Source of the DNA: Botryosphaeria dothidea
Taxonomy: Eukaryota; Ascomycota; Dothideomycetes; Botryosphaeriales; Botryosphaeriaceae
Reading direction: 5' to 3'
Length of the DNA: 64,000 bases
NCBI GenBank assembly: GCA_011503125.2
Contig: WWBZ02000033.1
Coordinates: 4,464,001-4,528,000, forward strand
Both the position numbers and the translations under genes were made by a program. Every line of letters starts with the position of its first letter. Positions within the stretch are counted from its first letter, which is position 1. The notes under the pieces were generated by a model. That model searched no databases, was not told the DNA's origin, and saw only the letters and a program-made list of their open reading frames with translations. Shown here piece after piece: positions 57,804 through 64,000 of this stretch.

Positions 57804-58234
57804 TAACTATCGAATGAATGGAAACTTATCTCTTCAATATTCAGCCCCTTATCGGCACTTAGTATCGGATTAATAGTACTTTCAGTTGAACTTAGCCCCT
57901 CTTATATCTATATAAGAAAGCCTACTGTTGAGTTTTGGGGTAACTCATCCTAGTGCGCAGCATATCGTTGCGTGCATAGGGAGAGGTATCAAAATGGAGG
58001 AATCTCTGGTTCTGTGAATGAAGCTATCTACTGTGGAATATATACACGAGTTCTCGGAGAATCGGAAATGAAGGTGGGGCTGCTCATAAAAGCGAAATAT
58101 TAAGAATTCCGAATTCGGATAATGATGAAGAAGTAATGCGTCAGTGCTCTTGCACCTACAAACCTCCCTCTCAGGAAATAGGCAGAATCTACTCTCTTTT
58201 CTAACCCTATAACTCTTTACTTCAAAATCTAATA
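57804..58234 (+). repeat. Copia-B-like LTR relic, with a solo LTR inside
   Basis: From about 57804 the sequence follows the Copia-B LTR loosely (TATCGAATG, CCCCTTATCGGCAC, TATATAAG), is broken at 57926-58154, and resumes as CCTACAAACCTCCCTCTCAGG ... CAGAATCTACTCTCTTTTC to AAATCTAATA at 58234. Left end uncertain. Confidence 0.5.
57926..58154 (+). mobile_element. 229-bp solo LTR with TSD CCTAC
   Basis: TGTTGAGTTTTGGGG ... GCTCTTGCA, with TG and CA ends, flanked by CCTAC at 57921-57925 and 58155-58159. The first 129 bp match 52425-52554. It interrupts the older LTR relic. A solo LTR left after recombination of a full element. Confidence 0.75.
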
Positions 58235-58304
58235 AGACTAGATATCTATTACGATCGAGAGCGATAAAAAAACGTAAAATTCGATACTTCTTTTTCCCTT
58301 GGCT

Positions 58305-58781
58305 TTATGTCTGTTCAATGTGAAGATCCTCTAAGTGTTTGCGTACGTGTAGAGTTGACGTGTGGTCCGGCCCGAGCGCCTTCTCGTATCCATCGAACGC
58401 CCGCTGGTACATCTCTTCGGTTTTAGGCAGCGCCGTATAGTATGAGAACAATAGACCAATGCTCAAATAGATGCCGGCCTTTGCCTCACCTACTGCCCCT
58501 CCAATGCCTTGAATCCATCTATAAATCTCGTTTCCATGTGGGTAGATGCGTCGTTGTATCTTCCACGCATCCGGATGGTTGTCTGCCGGCACTATCTCTG
58601 CAATAAGGCTCGCTGCAACCCATCCGAGGCACTCTGTTTCTCTTCCTTCCACTAAAGTAGAACACCACTGGTGGAGAACTGGATGCATTGAGTGCCCCTC
58701 ACTCCCCTCGGTCTGTCTGACAAGACAATAACGTACTCCACAAGCGAGTCGCGCACACAACCGAGCCGCGCACCTCACCAA
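58305..58781 (-). pseudogene. NLR-type (NB-ARC/TPR) protein, C-terminal fragment
   Basis: The minus-strand frame has H-S-M-H-P-V-L-H-Q-W-C, typical of the region after the NB-ARC domain in fungal STAND/NLR proteins. It then reaches TPR helices ending in the kinesin-light-chain-type repeat Y-Q-R-A-F-D-G-Y-E-K-A-L-G-P-D-H-T-S-T-L. Such proteins are signal-sensing ATPases in non-self recognition or incompatibility. The nucleotide-binding domain and N-terminal effector are absent; upstream (58782-58860) nothing coding continues. Normally many repeats follow, here only one or two. A fragment; the apparent start codon is not trusted. Confidence 0.6.
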
Positions 58782-58864
58782 CTTTCTCTACCTTTGCAGC
58801 CATATAGCTTAACAACGCATTAAGATTCTACAAGTACAATAACTATTATAGCTTAAGAAGCCTC

Positions 58865-60280
58865 TTAAGTATTCTTTCTGCACGTACGAGAATTGTGGCC
58901 CATCTTGCCGCAGCTCCTACAGCGTCTTTTACGTAGCTCACCCGTGCCTGCCTGCGCCTTATTTTGACGCGTTTCGCTCGTAAGCTGCTTATCAACGTCG
59001 TTTTGAGCGATAATATCCTCGCCCTCTGCCTTTGTTAAAGTGCCCTGCTTCTAGATCCGCTTTCTTTGACGTTGTTTACGCCTTGTGGCTGCCTCATTTG
59101 CCTTCTGAAGGCTTGAGACCTAATCGCGTAACAAGACTATCTCATGCACCATTATCTCAGCGCCCTTAGTAAGCCGATCGAGCGACTGGATAATCGACGT
59201 AGGCGAAGAATCTTGATGCCTTTGAATACGATTGCGAATTAGCGTTGATTGAGACTCCAGCTCGCGGGCGTTGCTTGGTGTTTTCGATTCCTATATGGTA
59301 TTCTCCGCAGTAGGTGGTGACGGCGTCCGCAGCTGAACATCAAGCTTTAATAGCACAGCATCTGGGTTGTGTGGCATAAGGCCTACGCCTCGAAAGCTTG
59401 CGCAGATATTCTTCTCTGTAATTGACTCGTCGAAAGCCGCTTTAAAGGCAGGTAAGAACTCGAGCTTGGTGATATGGTTGATGTGGTTGCGCGCCAAGCT
59501 CTCGATCTGGCGCCCATATGCCTTCTTTAATAGAGAGAAGCAGCCCACATCAAGTGGCTGTAGTAGGTGTGACGAATGTGGCGGCATATAGAGAGTAATA
59601 ATATTGTTCTCCTTGCAGATCTCTTGGAATTCAAGTGATATATGGCTCTCATGGCCATCGATTACCAGCAGCCGGTGCGTACCCACGGTGCGCGTCTTCG
59701 TGTGCGCGTTGAAGTGCTTCAACCACGCGACTCCAAGCTCATTGTTGGTCCATCCATTGTCGCGCAATCCAATAGCCCAATCGCGAGGTATATCGTTGCC
59801 CTTGTACCAGGTAGAGAGGTGGTGCTTGCCCGCGAAGATGATGAAAGGTGGGATCGCCCATCCAGCAGCGTTGATTCCCTGGATCACGGTAACCCACTCA
59901 CGATTGCCTGGCTGAACCACCTTTGGCCTACCACGCCTATCTGAGCCTGTGACAACTGATTGGGCTAAGATAACCCCTATCATAAAGCCAATCTCATTAA
60001 AGTTATAGCTGTCTTCGTCTTGGATGCCGTATTTCTCTTTAATAGAGCTTACAAGCTTGAACCACTGGCTAATGACCTTGTAATCCTCATTCAAGGCTCG
60101 CTGGCGATTGTATGCGCGGCTCCGCTGAGCCTTTAGCTCAGGCGTGCGCCTGATAAAGTTATCACTGTGGTGGGAGCTTGGATACATTGCAAGGCTGGCA
60201 GCTTGCCAAGCTTGTTGTTCGTCCAACTGGCTACCTTCATCTGGCTGGCTGAGGTGAGGAGAGACCTCTTTCGCAAACAC
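58865..60280 (-). pseudogene. pogo/Fot-type DDE transposase, N-terminally truncated, with stops
   Basis: The minus strand reads the pogo/Fot catalytic core: Y-N-F-N-E-I-G-F-M-I-G (first acidic site, about 59980-60000), V-I-D-G-H-E-S-H (second Asp, about 59645-59670), M-P-P-H-S-S-H-L-L-Q-P-L-D-V-G (third Asp, about 59545-59590). The usual first motif is N-F-D-E, so the first catalytic Asp is Asn here. In-frame TAGs at 59291, 59120 and 59051; the frame continues to TAA 58865 with a C-terminal CX2CX4HX4C zinc knuckle (R-C-R-S-C-G-K-M-G-H-N-S-R-T-C, about 58878-58922). The N-terminal helix-turn-helix/CENP-B DNA-binding half is missing; sequence to the right belongs to the ferric reductase relic. 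Not functional. No terminal inverted repeats found. Confidence 0.8.
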
Positions 60281-60309
60281 CTACAAATATTAACTCCTAG
60301 ACCGTTTAG

Positions 60310-61135
60310 GTGGCGCTCCGCATATCCAACATCGTGTTCCGCAATGTAGGGCCTGGTTTAACCAAAGCGGAGATTTGCCGGACGGAGGATGAGAACGTGA
60401 CACTAGTAAGCCTGAGGGTCGCGCGACCATGGGAGTTCAAACATAGACAGCATATGTACCTTTCGGTTCCGAGGATCGGCTGGTTTACGTCTCACTCCTT
60501 CTCTATGGCCTGGGTCGACGACGAGTCCAAAGAGACGAGAATCAACTTGTTCGTGCGGCGCTACTCGGGGTTCACCGCGAGCATCCACGGCGCGGCTAGA
60601 GGAGAGGAGATTCCACGCACATTCAGCGTATTCGTTCAAGGATCCTTCGGTAGTAATAATAGCTTTGATTCGTACGGCAACGTCATATTTTTCGCGAGCG
60701 GGATTAGTATTATACTATACTTGATATAAATTGAATATCTTTAAGAGTCCCGATTGAGGAAAACCGCCGTGGTGCTCCAAATTCGCCTCTATTGGTATAT
60801 TGGCTCTTTAGATCTGTTCGAACTTATGCGACCTTAGATCAAGCGTCTTGTCGATAGACACGAGTACCCAGACAATATTCTGTTTATCTAACTCTAGGCC
60901 GTCGTGAAGAAAAAAGGTACAAGAACCGGGGAGCTGAGACGGATGAATATCGAGATCAAGAATATGACACTTGAGTATCGGCAAGTGAAGGAAGTTCTGG
61001 ACACGGAGCTCAAAAAGCAAAAGGGCGCTGCAGCCGTAAGTGTATATAGCTCTGGGAAGTTTATGGACATAGTCTCTAATGCTGTGAGAAAGGCGTAAGT
61101 TAAATAGAACGTAGACTTGTTCATTTAGATAGTAT
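60310..61135 (+). pseudogene. Ferric reductase (FRE-type) C-terminal half, decayed
   Basis: Reads W-E-F-K-H-R-Q-H-M-Y-L-S-V-P-R-I-G-W, S-H-S-F-S-M-A-W (FAD-binding H-P-F-S with Pro changed to Ser), L-F-V-R-R-Y-S-G-F-T-A-S-I-H-G-A-A, Q-G-S-F-G (usually G-P-Y-G) and S-Y-G-N-V-I-F-F-A-S-G-I-S. Then a TAA at 60727. Other frames carry the NADPH-side remains: I-R-L-Y-W-Y-I-G-S-L-D-L-F-E-L-M-R-P (about 60785) and G-A-A-A-V-S-V-Y-S-S-G-K-F-M-D-I-V-S-N-A-V-R (61025-61090), ending near N-V-D-L-F-I (61112). FREs move electrons across membranes to reduce Fe(III) for uptake. The heme/membrane half is absent and the frame is broken at least twice. Confidence 0.7.
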
Positions 61136-61708
61136 ATAGAACTATAGAGTTCTAGAGAATTATTAATATATAAGCTATGTATTTGCGGGAAGTTTATAAC
61201 AGATCGAGTTTATCCGTAATAACGGGCATGCGGTGATAGACGACTTTTATCTTATCGATCTATAGATAGCTCATATTTCACACTCCCTTGCCATTGTCGC
61301 TCAGAGAAGTACCAAGCCGGAGAATACCCTTAGTTTCAGATTCGTAGACGGTGCGAAGCATATAAGGTCATGTGGACTCAAGTTATATGCACGCCAAGGC
61401 CTCGTAGGCACCGAATATAAGTAGACGGCTATTTACCAACTATAAACTTATACACTTACCTCGAATATTTCTTTAAAAGACTTATTAGTAGATTAATAAT
61501 AAACCATATATCTCCCTATGAGGTTAAAAACGCATCCTTCGCTTTAGTATACGTGTAGACTAGCACTATTACTACCACCACCACCACCTTTAAAAGCTAG
61601 TTAATATTTCTATACTACCTAAGCTATGGCCGTTGCAAGTGCTAAACCGCTTATAATTAATTATACTGCTGTTAGACACAACATCGATGCCTTATATATA
61701 ACGAGTAT
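61136..61708. other. Intergenic, nothing recognised
   Basis: About 570 bases with no ORF or repeat that I could match elsewhere in the window. A short CACCACCACCACC run lies near 61574. It ends at the Copia-B LTR; the flanking 5-mer is AGTAT. Confidence 0.5.
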
Positions 61709-61948
61709 TGTCAGACTTTCTTGCCTTACTACCTCAGGCATCTCAGTTATCTCGAATGTTCTATCCTTTATACAACAACACTCTTTGATGCCCAACCCCG
61801 CATCGGCACTCTCTCTCGGATCTTTAGTATCCTCGGTTATATAGTCATCACTCGTGTATATAAGCAAGTCTACCGACCTCCCTCTCAGGAGACAGGCAGA
61901 ATCTACTCTCTTTTCTGACCTCACAACTCTTCACTCTCAAATCCAACA
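61709..61948 (+). repeat. Copia-B 5' LTR (right-end copy)
   Basis: 240 bp, TGTCAGACTTTCTTGCC to AATCCAACA. It contains a TATATAAGC box at about 61857. Almost free of RIP changes; the reference for the other Copia-B LTRs at 25097, 30446 and 40395. Confidence 0.88.
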
Positions 61949-61959
61949 GTTATGAGCCC
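61949..61959 (+). promoter_or_regulatory. Copia-B primer-binding site (half tRNA-iMet)
   Basis: GTTATGAGCCC follows the LTR directly; matches the reverse complement of the initiator tRNA-Met anticodon arm. Same word as in Copia-C (42103). Confidence 0.75.
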
Positions 61960-62181
61960 GGGGGACGCTACGGCTGGACGCCAAGACTACCCCACTTCTT
62001 AGCTCTTTGCTGATCAACTCTTCTACTCAACTGAGTACTCTTTACTGACACGCAACTGCTGTCATCTACGGCTTCTGCCCGGTTACAGGCTACGGCGACT
62101 GAACCGACAACTCAACACGGAGCTACACTGGCTACCACCTCTGCTCGAATCCAACTAGACTAACAACAACTTACTGACAAC

Positions 62182-64000
62182 ATGGGAGACTCTACCAAAT
62201 CCCACATACTCACCAAGTCTTCGGACTGGAACCACTGGTTATTCCTGGTGAAAGGAAGAGCCCAGAACACTGACATCTGGAGCCTCGTTAATCCTTCACT
62301 GACAACCAAACCTCAGGGCACAACCAAACCTAAGAAACCAATAATTCAAGGCACAGTTACTGCTGACAAGAAGCTCACTTATGACTATGAGATGAGCAAC
62401 TACCGCGCAGACTACGCACTCTACGAAAAACAACAAAAGGCACTTGCTAATCTTGCAACCTACATCCAGGACTCAATCGCCACAAATCTACTCCCGTACA
62501 TCAGTAACACGGATTCGGATAATCATCCTTGGACCTATCTGACAACGCTTAAAGCCAAACTTGCACCAACCAACGAAGCTACAGATCTGGAACTCGAACA
62601 GCAGTACAATCAGCTCAAGCGAGGTCCATCCAACCAGAACATTGAGAAATGGCTTCAATCTTGGGAAGAGGTCTACACCAAAGCCAAGCAACGCGACTTG
62701 CCACAAGTCAAAGACGACCGACCAGTCAGAGACTTTCTCCTCTCCCTTCGAGGAATCGATTCCACCTACTCTCAGATGGAACTACACCTTCTACGAGGCC
62801 AAGAAACTAAGCCAACCCTTCACAAAGCTGTTGAAGACTATAGGCAACACCTACGCATCGAGAATCTCGAGAAACCATCCAAATCCTCGAAGCACTCAGC
62901 CTTCCCGGCCACTTTCAAGGGCAAGGAACAGGAAAACAACGAAAAGCCACCTTGTATCTGTGGACTCAATCACTGGTATAAGGACTGTTTCTACCTAAAC
63001 GAGGATATACGGCCTAAGCACTGGAATCCAAATAAGGCTGCTCAAACACGTGTCAACGAGAAACTCAAGGATCCAAAAATCAAGGCACGAATCGACTATG
63101 CACTAAATCGAGAAAAGGAAAGACAACTCGGTTCTCCATCCACTACAAACACGACTGCAACTCTAACACCTAACGTTCAAAGCAAATCACCTTCAATCGA
63201 AGTCGCCTCATTCTCTGTTATCAGCCACTCTACAAGGAGAGCCAATACCTCTCTTCAGTCATCCTGGATTCTCGACTCTGGAACAGATCATCATATCTGT
63301 AACCGATCCATGCAGGATAGATTCAAACAAACCAGAGCTGCTGAACTAGACGAATACCTCACCTGTGGAGAAACAACTGCACCAATCACTACGTATGGGA
63401 CAGTCACTGTCAACGTCAAGACACCATCTGGTAAAGGCCATATCACTCTCCAAGATGTTGCAATGTCTCCATCTTTTATGGCCAATCTTATATCGCTTGA
63501 CAAAGCTCTTGAAGCAGGAATCGACTGGAACCCAAGGACTGGAACTCTAAGCAAGAACAATCAGACTCTCTGCTTCACTGAACGACATAACGGACACTTC
63601 TACCTTGAACGAAATGCAGCACCGCTCTAAGCTCACTCTTCACTTCTCGCAACTCAACCAACTGCTTTCGCAACCAAAGCCGCACACATTACTAACTGGC
63701 ACCGCATCCTTGGCCACGCTAGCCAGGAAACTCTTCAACATCTCGAAGAATCCACCGAAGGAACACAAATCACTCCATCACCATCTGAATAACCACTCCA
63801 GCACTGCGAAACCTGTGCACTATCAAAGGCACACAGGATCGTCTCTCGATCTTCAGACAAAGAAGAAGAACCAACTAAGCCTTTCTCACGCGTTACATTC
63901 GATCTTCTCCAGCTCATACCAGCTTATAACGGAGATAAATGGACAGCTCATCTTGCTTGCTCATCATCAAACTTCATCCTCCCATTCACATACAGGCACA
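62182..64000 (+). pseudogene. Copia-B gag-pol, 5' part (runs off the window)
   Basis: ATG at 62182 (M-G-D-S-T-K). Gag with W-N-H-W-L-F-L-V-K-G-R-A and a C-I-C-G-L-N-H-W-Y-K-D-C zinc knuckle (about 62953-62988). Protease S-S-W-I-L-D-S-G-T-D-H-H (about 63262). Then TAA at 63628 and, in the same frame, GAG-pre-integrase W-H-R-I-L-G-H-A-S with a second TAA at 63790 and C-E-T-C-A-L-S-K-A-H-R, followed by the integrase start up to the window edge. Both stops are CAA-to-TAA type. Gag-protease (482 codons) alone is intact; pol would need two read-throughs, so the element is probably dead but young. The sister copy is at 25.1-31.2 kb. Confidence 0.85.

Noticed and set aside
52425..58154. A 5.7-kb LTR element bounded by the TGTTGAG repeats
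   Set aside because: The two repeats match only over their first 130 bp, the right copy has its own 5-bp duplication (so it is a solo LTR), and the interior has no PBS, PPT or gag-pol.
1..64000. CRISPR arrays, rRNA genes, bacterial operons
   Set aside because: No regularly spaced repeats or rRNA-like sequence; introns, RIP and retroelement types show a fungal genome. The TATC runs are LINE tails.

Overview
The window looks like an accessory, transposon-packed compartment of a filamentous ascomycete (Pezizomycotina). Three things point there. Long tracts have almost no CA or TG dinucleotides but keep CG, the signature of repeat-induced point mutation (RIP) acting on CpA. The elements are typical fungal Tad1-like LINEs, Copia and Ty3/gypsy retrotransposons and pogo/Fot transposases. 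The one credible host gene has short introns with GTAAG/GTATGT donors and CTAAT branch sites. Genus cannot be told from this sequence.

Left part (1-24 kb): head-to-tail 3' ends of a Tad1-like LINE, one split by a complete RIP-dead Copia element (1508-6867, 289-bp LTRs, TSD GTATA). Then come gypsy fragments in both orientations, an LTR, a RIP-dead pogo transposase end, and a minus-strand gypsy element (13542-19916) with a truncated tandem partner sharing an LTR (to 22404). A RIP-altered stretch without recognisable genes follows.

Middle (24.4-47.5 kb): a nested tower. A LINE ORF2 (from 24851) is split by a minus-strand Copia element (25097-31215, TSD CTTTC). That Copia carries a tRNA-derived SINE in one LTR (14-bp TSD) and a 198-bp solo LTR in pol (TSD GGAGT). 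The same LINE is split again by a chromodomain gypsy element (32447-40321, 475-bp LTRs). A second Copia family follows as two units sharing an LTR: a RIP-saturated 3' fragment (40634-41907) and a much better preserved full unit (41908-47466) whose gag-pol is broken by a few stops and one frameshift.

Right part (47.5-61.7 kb): an island with normal base composition, made of decayed or partial genes. It holds a JmjC/Cys-rich pseudogene, an RNase H1-like gene with introns (the best candidate for a working gene), a recombinase-like ORF with in-frame stops, a cullin C-terminal fragment, an unrecognised frameshifted gene, a TPR end of an NLR-like protein, a pogo transposase with stops and the C-terminal half of a ferric reductase. 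The window ends inside another copy of the Copia family seen at 25-31 kb.

All three Copia families use the same primer-binding site, GTTATGAGCCC, which matches the anticodon arm of initiator tRNA-Met (half-tRNA priming). No tRNA or rRNA genes, CRISPR arrays or intact transposon ORFs were seen. All calls come from reading and hand-translating the sequence; no database search was possible.
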